DNA from: Streptococcus cristatus
GTDB taxonomy: Bacteria > Bacillota > Bacilli > Lactobacillales > Streptococcaceae
NCBI RefSeq assembly: GCF_008369405.1
Contig: NZ_VSJJ01000011.1
Coordinates: 1-58,226 of the forward strand
DNA length: 58,226 bases
Reading direction: 5' to 3'
How positions within the stretch are numbered: position 1 is the first letter of the stretch; every line of letters starts with the position of its first letter. The notes under the pieces were generated by a model. It saw only the letters and a list, made by a program, of their open reading frames with translations. It had not been told where the DNA came from and did no database searches. Both the position numbers and the translations under genes were made by a program. This document shows, one piece after another, positions 17,513 through 25,531 of this stretch.

Positions 17513-17887
17513 TCATTCAGATTTTCTAAATCCTGTACCAACAGGCTTAAAACCTACTGCCCGATAAAATCCATTTGCTTCAGATATTAATTCAATCCGT
17601 GTCAAAGGATATTTTTTGTGGATCTCCTCAATCAGCTGCTGTCCCAATCCTTTTCCGCGATAGGCTTTATCAATGATAATCTCAGCTAAAAAGATCGTCA
17701 TGATTTCATCTGTCAAGTAGCGGGCAAAACCAAGGATTTTCTGGTTCTCTTCAACTACCACGTAATGAGACAGATTTGTTGAAAATAGTGATGTCACTTT
17801 TTCCTCTGTAAAAGACATCCATTTTTCATTTTGATAAAGGGCGTAAATAGCTTGAAAATCATTTGTGCTTGCAGGTCTGATTATCAT
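17513..17887 (-). CDS. GNAT-family N-acetyltransferase
   Basis: Small acetyltransferase of 124 residues. The acetyl-CoA pyrophosphate loop is YRGKGLGQQLI (about 76-86, RxxGxG), preceded by the beta-4 strand FLAEIIIDKA, and the C-terminal ANGFYRAVGFKPVG matches motif B. GGAG stands nine bases before the ATG. It is 13 bases upstream of the fic start in the same direction, so the pair probably shares a transcript. The acceptor cannot be told; with a Fic enzyme next to it, an antitoxin or modifier role is possible but nothing in the sequence proves it. Confidence 0.85.
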   Translation of the reverse strand: MIIRPASTNDFQAIYALYQNEKWMSFTEEKVTSLFSTNLSHYVVVEENQKILGFARYLTDEIMTIFLAEIIIDKAYRGKGLGQQLIEEIHKKYPLTRIELISEANGFYRAVGFKPVGTGFRKSE

Positions 17888-17950
17888 TTTCTACTCCTTT
17901 CAAATCCGATGCGACTACTAACAATTTTTCATCTCAAATTTAGTTATATT

Positions 17951-18697
17951 CTAGTTATTCTCCATCGCTTCTTCTTTCACCTTCTTAGCAGGTTTGCGTT
18001 TTTTGTAGCGGCTGCGGATGGTGTTGAGGTGGTCGCGGAGGTTGACCATGTGAGTTCTTTCGGGATAAGCGTAAGCACCGATAGCCGTGAAGTCCACAAG
18101 GAAATCATAAATTTCTTGTAACTTAAGGCGTACGGTCTTATTCTGGCTTGGAGCCTTGCCCTTGAGCTCAGTCAGTCGCTCCTTGTAGACCTTGTCAAAG
18201 GCCTTCTGAGCCGCTGCCAGACTATCGACATGGGCTTCCAGATGAAGCTTAGCTAGTGCTGTCTGATAGGATGGCTTTTTCAGCTCTTGAAGTAGATGCT
18301 TAATGCCTTCGGTCTCCTTTTCCAAGCTAGTTGCAGCTAGGCCGCTATAGTTTTTCAGGAGCTGAGACAGGGTCTCGTAGGCTTCCTTGGTCGCTGCATC
18401 CTTGACCCGTGCAAAGGCCCGAACCAAAGACTGAAGCGTAGCCAAAGCATCGTCACGCTCACGGTCAGCCTGATCCAGACTAGCCACTAGCTTGCTGGAC
18501 TTGGTCTGATGAAGCCCACCCTGTAGCTTAGCCAAAAGTTGCTCCATCTCCGCCAGCTTAGTCGTGTAAATAGCATCTACCTTGTTAGCCTTATTAAAAG
18601 CCGCGATCTCCTCCATGCTCTCAGACATAAGCTGGAAGAATTCGTTGTTTTCTAAAGATTTAACATCCAAACTAGTAGTGCCATAAATTTTTTTCAT
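17951..18697 (-). CDS. Helical protein of unknown function (possibly DUF6261)
   Basis: A 248-residue, largely alpha-helical protein rich in A, K, E and L, without signal or membrane segments. The pattern (MKKIYG start, LxxxEFFQLM, long amphipathic helices, VRLKLQEIYDFLVDF near 190-205, then a very basic tail RSRYKKRKPAKKVKEE) recalls the DUF6261 family, which occurs in streptococci and Bacteroidetes; this is from memory and only moderately sure. The basic tail could bind nucleic acid. Upstream is a palindrome-rich spacer. Function unknown. Confidence 0.7.
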   Translation of the reverse strand: MKKIYGTTSLDVKSLENNEFFQLMSESMEEIAAFNKANKVDAIYTTKLAEMEQLLAKLQGGLHQTKSSKLVASLDQADRERDDALATLQSLVRAFARVKDAATKEAYETLSQLLKNYSGLAATSLEKETEGIKHLLQELKKPSYQTALAKLHLEAHVDSLAAAQKAFDKVYKERLTELKGKAPSQNKTVRLKLQEIYDFLVDFTAIGAYAYPERTHMVNLRDHLNTIRSRYKKRKPAKKVKEEAMENN

Positions 18698-18744
18698 TTT
18701 TACAATCTCCTAATTTTTTTATTTTAATGTACTTTTTACTCCAT

Positions 18745-18920
18745 CCGATTTTCGGAAAAAGTTTTTTGCTCTTGCAAGAGCTTATCCGAAAAACAAACGT
18801 TCGTCTTTTACTCAAAACACACTCGTCCGATTTTCGGACAAACAGAATTCGCCATGAAAGGCCTCGTCCGAAAATCGGACGGACTCATTCACGCTCTGAA
18901 GAGCTTGTCCAAAAATCTGG
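18745..18920. repeat. TCCGAAAATCGGA-type palindromic repeats
   Basis: The 18698-18960 gap holds at least four units of a short palindrome: CCGATTTTCGG near 18747, a partial TCCGAAAAAC near 18784, GTCCGATTTTCGGAC near 18825 and GTCCGAAAATCGGAC near 18866, plus a decayed TCCAAAAATC. The same core occurs at 6075-6200. Adjacent bases (CTCGTCCGA) are also shared. Nature unknown. Confidence 0.6.
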
Positions 18921-18960
18921 TGAGAGGGTATTATTGTTTTAGGCCTAGGGAAGAAGTTAT

Positions 18961-19968
18961 TTATAAATAACTTCTTCCCTTATATACTTTATAAAGCATA
19001 TAATCATCATAAGTTTTTAAATCTTTTAATGATTTCAATTCATTTTTTACAATCACTTCTAAAAATTTTTCTGTGCTCAGTAGCTTTTCTTTATACTTTT
19101 CACCACCATAAAAATAACATTCTTTTAATTTGTCATAATTTGGTTTTATTGAAAGTAGCTCAACTTCCAATATTCTTTGTGCCTTATGACATCCTTCAAT
19201 ATACAGTTCATCAATAACAACTTTTATCCCATGGCTTGATATTGTAACAATAATGAATGTCAAACTCCAGAAGTAATTTTTTTCCAAATTAACACCACCT
19301 AAAATTAGACCCAAAATACCAAGAATTGCTAATATTATTGTGGGACTGGAAGTATAGTCTCCAAATAGAAACCTTGGCTGCGAATGAGTTATCCTCTTTA
19401 AGATCCAGGTCATCATCCTTGTTGCTATCAATATAGAAATACAAATCAATGTATAATTGTTCTTAGTAACAGGAATAGGTATAAAATAAGATATCATAAT
19501 CGAAAAGGCAAATATAGGTAGTAGTAAAAAGTAATGCTTTAACCAGAACAATTCAGGAAATGTTGTAATAATTATATTTAGAAATCTCTTTTTTCTAAAA
19601 AAATCTTTCCTAATAAATAATGAAATACATTGGATAGACAACATAAGAAGGATATAGTAAGATCTAAAAATTAAACATATCAAGATGAATAGATACATAA
19701 TTGGCCATAAAAGATTTAACCAGCTATGTCCAATGTTATCATAACTAGGACGACATATTGAGAATACAAACAATAAAAAACCGTAAAATATCCCATAACA
19801 AGCATACTTTCCTATATCTTTCCAAGCCTTTTGTTCGATATATATAGTATTATTTAAAATCTTTAAAACTTTTAAATTCTTTAAATTTTCTTCTCTACTC
19901 TTATACTGTTCATAATCCTCATTAAATTTATCTACAATACTATTTAAAAAATTTAAAATTCTAGTCAA
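18961..19968 (-). CDS. Polytopic membrane protein, AT-rich, coupled to parE
   Basis: A 335-residue protein with a hydrophilic N terminus (about 1-50) and at least six hydrophobic segments between about 55 and 245, then a charged C-terminal region. It resembles no family I know. The start is TTG, and its bases overlap the parE stop codon (TTGA); GGGGAG lies eight bases upstream, so translation is likely coupled to parE. Base composition is far more AT-rich than parE, as for the membrane gene at 16272-16835, which suggests later acquisition. Confidence 0.68.
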   Translation of the reverse strand: MTRILNFLNSIVDKFNEDYEQYKSREENLKNLKVLKILNNTIYIEQKAWKDIGKYACYGIFYGFLLFVFSICRPSYDNIGHSWLNLLWPIMYLFILICLIFRSYYILLMLSIQCISLFIRKDFFRKKRFLNIIITTFPELFWLKHYFLLLPIFAFSIMISYFIPIPVTKNNYTLICISILIATRMMTWILKRITHSQPRFLFGDYTSSPTIILAILGILGLILGGVNLEKNYFWSLTFIIVTISSHGIKVVIDELYIEGCHKAQRILEVELLSIKPNYDKLKECYFYGGEKYKEKLLSTEKFLEVIVKNELKSLKDLKTYDDYMLYKVYKGRSYL

Positions 19969-21914
19969 AACACCATCTCCCCACTCTCCTCAAGCGTAAA
20001 CTTGACATTATCCTCGATCCACTTGCGGCGTGGTTCGACCTTATCTCCCATGAGGACATTGACACGACGTTCGGCGCGGGCCAGGTCTTCGATGGTAACA
20101 CGGATGAGGGTGCGGGTATCAGGATTCATGGTTGTCTCCCAGAGCTGGTCAGCATTCATTTCACCGAGACCCTTGTAGCGCTGAAGCATAGCCCCCTTGC
20201 CAAACTTGCGGCGCAGGTCGTCCAGCTCGCCATCGGTCCAGGCATACTCGACGACTTCGCTCTTACCCTTGCCTTTGGACATCTTGTAGAGAGGCGGCAG
20301 GGCGATATAGACGCGGCCAGCCTCGACCAGCGGGCGCATATAGCGATAGAAAAAGGTCAGCAGCAAGGTCTGGATATGGGCACCGTCGGTGTCCGCATCG
20401 GTCATGATGATGATCTTGTCATAGTTGGCATCCTCAAGGGTAAAGTCTGACCCAACACCAGCACCGATCGTGTAAATCATGGTGTTGATTTCCTCGTTCT
20501 TGAGAATGTCGGCCATCTTCGCCTTGGCGGTGTTGATGACCTTACCGCGCAGGGGCAGGATGGCTTGGAACTTACGGTCACGACCTTGCTTGGCAGAGCC
20601 ACCAGCAGAGTCTCCCTCGACCAGATAGAGTTCGTTCTTGGCTGGGTTCTTGGACTGGGCCGGAGTCAGCTTACCAGAGAGCAAGCCCTTGTCTTTCTTA
20701 TTTTTCTTGCCATTCCGGCTTTCGTCACGCGCCTTGCGGGCCGCTTCCCTGGCATCTCTGGCCTTGATGGCCTTGCGGATGAGATTGGACGCCAGTTCGC
20801 CATTTTCCAAGAGGAAGAAAGTCAGCTTGTCAGAGACGATAGAGTCCACGGCAGGACGAGCCAAAGGGCTGCCCAGCTTGTCCTTGGTCTGGCCTTCAAA
20901 CTGTAAGTGTTCTTCTGGAACTAGGATGGACAGGACAGCAGCTAGACCCTCGCGGTAATCCGAGCCTTCCAGATTCTTGTCCTTGTCCTTGAGCAGGCCT
21001 GTCTTTCTGGCATAGTCGTTCATAGCCTTGGTAATTGCGGTCTTGAGACCCGTCTCATGAGTACCGCCGTCCTTGGTGCGAACGTTATTGACAAAGGACA
21101 GGATATTATCGGCGTAGCCGTCGTTGTACTGGAGGGCAACCTGAACTTGGAAGCCGCTCTCCTCTCCCTCGAAATAGAGGACAGGAGTCAGGGTTTCCTT
21201 GTCTTCGTTGAGATAGCTGACAAAGTCTTCAACCCCATTCTCATAGTGGAACTCTACTTCTTCGCCAGTCCGTGCATCGGTCAGCGACAGACGGACATTC
21301 TTGAGCAGGAAGGCAGATTCCTTCAGTCGCTCTGCAATGGTGTTGTACTTGAAGTCTGTCGTTGAAAAAATCGTGTCATCCGGCATGAAGGTCACTTTGG
21401 TTCCAGACTTGGACTTAGGTGCAGTGCCGATTTTCTTGAGCGTCGTGACTGGTTTTCCGCCATTTTCAAAGCGTTGCTTGTAAACAGTCCCGTCGCGCGT
21501 GATTTCCACTTCCAGCCAACTGGACAGGGCATTGACGACAGAGGAACCTACACCGTGGAGACCGCCCGAGGTCTTATAGCCCCCTTGACCGAACTTACCA
21601 CCGGCGTGGAGAACGGTGAAAATGACCTCAACCGTGGGAATGCCCATAGCGTGCATCCCAGTCGGCATTCCACGACCATAGTCTTGAACGGTTAGACTGC
21701 CGTCCTTGTTTATCGTAACCTCGATTCGGTCACCAAAGCCTGACAGGGCTTCATCGACAGCATTGTCCACAATCTCCCAAACCAGATGGTGGAGTCCCGC
21801 TCCGTCGGTCGATCCAATATACATACCTGGACGTTTGCGGACCGCATCCAACCCTTCTAATACCTGAATGGCATCGTCATTATAATTGTTAATATTGATT
21901 TCCTTTTTTGCCAC
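19965..21914 (-). CDS. parE: DNA topoisomerase IV subunit B
   Basis: ATPase subunit of topoisomerase IV. 649 residues: GHKL ATPase domain at about 1-220 (EIVDNAVDEALSG with the catalytic Glu, DYGRGMPTG, GGLHGVGSSVVNAL), transducer domain at about 225-390, TOPRIM domain with EGDSAGGSAKQGRDR and the acidic DADTDGAHI, then the C-terminal ParC-binding part. PLRGK is the quinolone-pocket region and looks normal. It has AAGGAGG-like sequence before the ATG. It is divergent from plsY, an arrangement common in streptococci, and followed by accessory genes instead of parC. Confidence 0.97.
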   Translation of the reverse strand: MAKKEININNYNDDAIQVLEGLDAVRKRPGMYIGSTDGAGLHHLVWEIVDNAVDEALSGFGDRIEVTINKDGSLTVQDYGRGMPTGMHAMGIPTVEVIFTVLHAGGKFGQGGYKTSGGLHGVGSSVVNALSSWLEVEITRDGTVYKQRFENGGKPVTTLKKIGTAPKSKSGTKVTFMPDDTIFSTTDFKYNTIAERLKESAFLLKNVRLSLTDARTGEEVEFHYENGVEDFVSYLNEDKETLTPVLYFEGEESGFQVQVALQYNDGYADNILSFVNNVRTKDGGTHETGLKTAITKAMNDYARKTGLLKDKDKNLEGSDYREGLAAVLSILVPEEHLQFEGQTKDKLGSPLARPAVDSIVSDKLTFFLLENGELASNLIRKAIKARDAREAARKARDESRNGKKNKKDKGLLSGKLTPAQSKNPAKNELYLVEGDSAGGSAKQGRDRKFQAILPLRGKVINTAKAKMADILKNEEINTMIYTIGAGVGSDFTLEDANYDKIIIMTDADTDGAHIQTLLLTFFYRYMRPLVEAGRVYIALPPLYKMSKGKGKSEVVEYAWTDGELDDLRRKFGKGAMLQRYKGLGEMNADQLWETTMNPDTRTLIRVTIEDLARAERRVNVLMGDKVEPRRKWIEDNVKFTLEESGEMVF

Positions 21915-21992
21915 AAGGAACCTCCTGCATGATAGTCATCCTTATTATCTTACAGGTTTTTGGTAAATTTTGCAAAGTTTTTTCTAAAAAAT

Positions 21993-22166
21993 GAGAGTGG
22001 GACAGAAATCGGTAATTCGTTAGAATTCGATTTCGTCGTCCCACCTCCGCACAGTTGAGTAAGACTGTCAAAGCTGACGAAATCAGCCTAGTAGAGCCCA
22101 CTCAACCACTGCGTCTTGCTCGACAATCCAAAGATAATTGAGAGGCTAGGACCTTTGTCCCAGCCT
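21993..22166. repeat. Intergenic repeat copy 2
   Basis: Full-length copy of about 174 bases. It begins GAGAGTGGGACAGAAATCGG and ends TTTGTCCCAGCCTC, so GAGnnTGGGACA forms inverted ends. It contains CTCCGCACAGTTGAGTAAG and an inner inverted segment. It occupies the parE-plsY divergent region (21915-22296), between the parE start and the plsY promoter. About 90 percent identical by eye to the copy at 22940. Confidence 0.85.
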
Positions 22167-22262
22167 CGATAGAATCTGGATTTCAAGTGATTTTGAAGAA
22201 AGGCAACCTAGCTACAAGCGTCAGACTAGACAATTCATTTAAAATATTCTTATCATAGTTCT

Positions 22263-22290
22263 TTGTCCAAGTTCCAAATCATGGTATAAT
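22263..22290 (+). promoter_or_regulatory. Promoter of plsY, predicted leaderless transcript
   Basis: TTGTCC (-35, 22263-22268), 16-base spacer, TATAAT (-10, 22285-22290) with a TGG extension. The plsY ATG begins seven bases after the -10, where transcription should start, and no Shine-Dalgarno sequence lies before it. Confidence 0.75.
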
Positions 22291-22296
22291 AAAATC

Positions 22297-22941
22297 ATGA
22301 TGAACACGATACTTGGATTATTACTAGCATATTTATTGGGCTCCATTCCGACAGGTCTGTGGATTGGGCAGATTTTCTTTAAAAAGAACCTCCGCGAATA
22401 TGGCAGTGGCAATACTGGCACGACCAATACTTTCCGGATATTGGGTAAGACGGCCGGCAGCGCCACTTTTGTCATTGACTTTTTCAAAGGGACACTGGCA
22501 ACCCTGCTACCGCTTTTCCTGCATATTGAAGGGATTTCACCACTGATTTTTGGCCTCTTGGCTGTGATTGGTCATACCTATCCAATCTTTGCAGGATTTA
22601 AGGGAGGCAAAGCTGTTGCGACCAGTGCTGGAGCTGTTCTAGGCTTCTCACCAGCTTTCTTTGTCTACCTGATAGTTGTCTTTGTGACGACTCTCTATCT
22701 GGGAAGTATGATTTCTCTAGCCAGCGTGGTTTCTGCAAGTGTGGCCATCCTGTCTGTCTTGATTTTCCCTGCTTTAGGCTTTATCCTACCTAGCTATGAT
22801 TTCCTCTTTACCCTGATTATCATTCTCTTAGCAGCTATTATCATCCTTCGCCATCGGGACAATATCCAGCGGATTCGAAATAAAACTGAAAACTTGATCC
22901 CTTGGGGCATTAACCTAACCAAACAAAATCCAAAAAAATGA
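22297..22941 (+). CDS. plsY: Acyl-phosphate glycerol-3-phosphate acyltransferase PlsY
   Basis: Inner-membrane enzyme that moves the acyl group from acyl-phosphate to glycerol 3-phosphate, the first step of phospholipid synthesis. 214 residues, about seven hydrophobic segments. The three PlsY loop motifs are present: [13 protein letters not shown] near 15-27, [15 protein letters not shown] near 37-51, and [18 protein letters not shown] near 92-109. Two ATGs stand in tandem at 22297 and 22300. The predicted mRNA start is at or next to the first ATG, so the message would be leaderless. Its stop codon touches a copy of the intergenic repeat, whose end hairpins may end transcription. Confidence 0.95.
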   Translation: MMNTILGLLLAYLLGSIPTGLWIGQIFFKKNLREYGSGNTGTTNTFRILGKTAGSATFVIDFFKGTLATLLPLFLHIEGISPLIFGLLAVIGHTYPIFAGFKGGKAVATSAGAVLGFSPAFFVYLIVVFVTTLYLGSMISLASVVSASVAILSVLIFPALGFILPSYDFLFTLIIILLAAIIILRHRDNIQRIRNKTENLIPWGINLTKQNPKK

Positions 22942-23114
22942 GAGTGGAACAGAAATCGGTCATTCGTTAGAATTCGATTTCATCGTCCCACCTCCGCACA
23001 GTTGAGTAAGGCTGTAAAAGCTGATGAAATCAGCGTAGTAGAGTCCACTCAACCACTGCGTCTTACTCGACAATCCAAAGACAATTGAGAGGCTAGGACT
23101 TTTGTCCCAGCCTC
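22940..23114. repeat. Intergenic repeat copy 3, between plsY and nt5e
   Basis: Full-length copy of about 175 bases, from GAGAGTGGAACAGAAATCGG to TTTGTCCCAGCCTC. It fills the space between the convergent genes plsY and nt5e: the first bases share the plsY stop codon, and the last bases are followed by eight Ts and then the nt5e stop codon. The inverted ends plus T-runs could act as a terminator for both genes. Confidence 0.85.
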
Positions 23115-23121
23115 ATTTTTT

Positions 23122-25389
23122 TTAATCTTTTTGAGTTTTTTTCAGGCTTGATACACCTAAGGTTCCCAGAACCAGTCCGAAGAGAGAAAGAAGGATAGGA
23201 TTCTTGCTTCCTGTTTTCGGAAGAGTTCCTTGTTTGCTTGCTACTTCTGTCGGACGAACCTGTGCTGGAGCTTGATAAGTTGCCTTATTTGCTGCTGACT
23301 GAGCTGTATTTGGCTTCTCAACAGAAGGTTGTTCTTGTGGTTTTGTCTCAGGCACAACCGGATGATTAGGCTGGCTCGGAACCACTGGATTGCTTGGTCT
23401 TGTTGGAACTGTTGGATTAGTTGGGTTGGTAGGATTGGTAGGATTTGCTGGGTTAGTCGGATTGGTTGGGTTTGCTGGATTGCTTTGTCCAGGCTTAGAA
23501 GCAGCATCTTTTGGATCCGTGCCCTGCTGGATTTCCTCGATATCTGTGTAACCATCTCCATCTGTATCCTTGCTAGCAGACATAGAAATCGTGCGAGAAT
23601 TTGGATTGATTGCTGCATAGGCTGTCAAATCTGCACTTTCCAGATATTCTGCAAAGGCCACGTCCATAGATGGCCCTTCCTCACGCGCACCACCCAGCAT
23701 AGTATAACCATCACCACCAGCTGCTAGGAAGTCATTGGTTGTCAGGTAATAGGTCTTAGCCAAGTCAAGAGCTTCATAAGCACCTGTTTCTTTGTTTTTG
23801 ATTTCAATGAGGAGGATCCGTTTCTCTGCTGGCAGAGTTGTATCATAGTAAACTTTAGCACCAGAGACTTGCAAGAAACCGCCACTTGGCTCTAGCAATG
23901 GTTGACCGTTCTCATCCAAGACAGGTTTCCCATCTTTTTCTTGTAGGATTGAGCCTAAAGATTTGGCAAACATATCTGCGATATTCTGACCTGTTACCTT
24001 GATTTGAGAAATGGTATTTCCAAATGGCAATACAGCGATAACATTTCCCTTAGTGATCGGCTTGTCTTTGGCAATGGTTTCCCGTAGGCCACCACCGTTA
24101 GTCACAGCCAAGTCTGTTTTGTTGGCGAAGCCTGTTTGGCCGTATTTGTAAAGGGCATCTGCTACTACATTTCCCAGATTGGTTTCTCGAACGCGGACAT
24201 TTTCACGGTCACCGTTAAGCTCCACAGGGCTATTGGCCACGATTACCTTGGCATTTTCTGCATCGTATTTTTCCTTAATTTTCTTAACCATCTCTGCTAC
24301 AACTGGGTCTGGACTAGCTTTTTTAGCTGTTGCAGCTGGGATTTGCTGAGGATCGCCCAGAAGTTGGTTGGCCTTGAAAGTAACTTTACCGATATTATGC
24401 AAATAACTACCAGTCTGGTTGTAGGTTACATTTTCACCGTAAGTAGTGGACTCTACTGTGTGAGAATGGCCGTCAATCACTGTAACCCGCTTGCCCTTCA
24501 GCTTAGCATTTTTAGAAAGAGCTTCAGCCAAGGTAGAACCGCGCCATTCAACTGGTGTCGTCGTATCCACACCCAAGTGAGCCAGAACGACATAGTTTTT
24601 GTAAGTCTTGCCTTCAGCTGCTGCACGCGCTTCAACTTCGTCAATCACTCGATTAACCTCTGTGATTGGATCCGCAAAAGTCACACCTTGAATATTTTTG
24701 GGGTGCGTTTTTGTAGCTGTCTCAGGAGTGGTCACCCCGATCACGACAAATTCATCACCTTCTACATTCTTATCCTTGTCCACAATGGTTGATGCTTGGA
24801 AGACACGGGCATTGTTGGCATAAGTATTAGCACTAAGCAGTGGGAAATTGAGGATTTCTTTATATTTTTTAGCCTCATCCAAACCAAAGTCAAATTCATG
24901 GTTTCCGACCGCCATGGCATCATAGCCGATTTCATTGAGAATCTTCGCGCGTTCTTCCCCTTTGGAGCTGTTAGAAATTGGCAGACCTTGGAAAGCATCT
25001 CCTGCATCTACGACCAGCGTTTGAGGATTTTTCGCACGTTCTTCCTTGATAACTGTTGCAAGTTTGGCATCTCCGATAACACCTTTTTCTTCGACGATAC
25101 GACCATGCACATCGTTTGTATGAAGAATGGTAGCTTCAGGCAAGCTTGCGTCAGACGCTCCTGATACATCTTGAGCATTAGCTGCGATGGCCGCATTTAC
25201 GCTAGCTTCATCTGCAGAAACTCCACCTGCTTGTGCCAAATCTATTTCAGCTGGTTTTTGAGCTGAGTCACTCACATTTGCCACAGCAGTTGCTGGCTGA
25301 ACCTCATCCGCAGCAACTTGATGGTCCAAAAAGGCAGGTGCCAACAGAACCGTCGACAAAACAGGTAAAATAAGATGCTTCTTTTTCAT
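23122..25389 (-). CDS. nt5e: Cell-wall anchored ecto-5'-nucleotidase
   Basis: Surface enzyme that dephosphorylates extracellular AMP, and in S. sanguinis Nt5e also ADP and ATP, giving adenosine that dampens platelets and phagocytes. 755 residues. Signal peptide 1-27; metallophosphatase domain with ILHTNDVHGR (88-97), VVDAGDAFQG, VGNHEFD (161-167) and DGHSHT; 5'-nucleotidase C-terminal domain with TNGGGLRE; a calcium-binding-like DTDGDGYTD; a Pro/Asn/Thr repeat stalk (NPTNPTNPANPTNP); and an LPKTG sortase signal at about 723 with a hydrophobic segment and charged tail. The stalk repeats may vary in number between strains. The gene name follows the described S. sanguinis protein, recognised by eye. 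Confidence 0.93.
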   Translation of the reverse strand: MKKKHLILPVLSTVLLAPAFLDHQVAADEVQPATAVANVSDSAQKPAEIDLAQAGGVSADEASVNAAIAANAQDVSGASDASLPEATILHTNDVHGRIVEEKGVIGDAKLATVIKEERAKNPQTLVVDAGDAFQGLPISNSSKGEERAKILNEIGYDAMAVGNHEFDFGLDEAKKYKEILNFPLLSANTYANNARVFQASTIVDKDKNVEGDEFVVIGVTTPETATKTHPKNIQGVTFADPITEVNRVIDEVEARAAAEGKTYKNYVVLAHLGVDTTTPVEWRGSTLAEALSKNAKLKGKRVTVIDGHSHTVESTTYGENVTYNQTGSYLHNIGKVTFKANQLLGDPQQIPAATAKKASPDPVVAEMVKKIKEKYDAENAKVIVANSPVELNGDRENVRVRETNLGNVVADALYKYGQTGFANKTDLAVTNGGGLRETIAKDKPITKGNVIAVLPFGNTISQIKVTGQNIADMFAKSLGSILQEKDGKPVLDENGQPLLEPSGGFLQVSGAKVYYDTTLPAEKRILLIEIKNKETGAYEALDLAKTYYLTTNDFLAAGGDGYTMLGGAREEGPSMDVAFAEYLESADLTAYAAINPNSRTISMSASKDTDGDGYTDIEEIQQGTDPKDAASKPGQSNPANPTNPTNPANPTNPTNPTNPTVPTRPSNPVVPSQPNHPVVPETKPQEQPSVEKPNTAQSAANKATYQAPAQVRPTEVASKQGTLPKTGSKNPILLSLFGLVLGTLGVSSLKKTQKD

Positions 25390-25421
25390 AAATAAAAGCT
25401 CCAGTCTATGTTTTTTCTACT

Positions 25422-25427
25422 ATTATA
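25422..25427 (-). promoter_or_regulatory. -10 element of nt5e
   Basis: Minus-strand TATAAT, 33 bases before the nt5e ATG (GGAGC nearby as ribosome site). No good -35 at 17 bases, so this may be a weak or activated promoter. Confidence 0.5.
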
Positions 25428-25437
25428 CTGTTTTTTC

Positions 25438-25458
25438 TGTAAAAAGGGAATGCCCTTT
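25438..25458 (-). terminator. Terminator of the pyrC transcript
   Basis: Minus-strand AAAGGG-CATT-CCCTTT with TT following. It lies 75 bases after the pyrC stop and just upstream of the nt5e promoter. Short stem, moderate confidence. Confidence 0.55.
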
Positions 25459-25531
25459 CAAAGAATCCTTCTTCTTAATACGAAAAACGTTCCAAAATGA
25501 AATGGAACGTTGACTTTCTATGAATATCTGC

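Noticed and set aside
23400..23480. CRISPR-like repeats
   Set aside because: The repeated units are codons for the Pro/Asn/Thr stalk of Nt5e, in frame, with no spacers. No CRISPR array is seen in the window.
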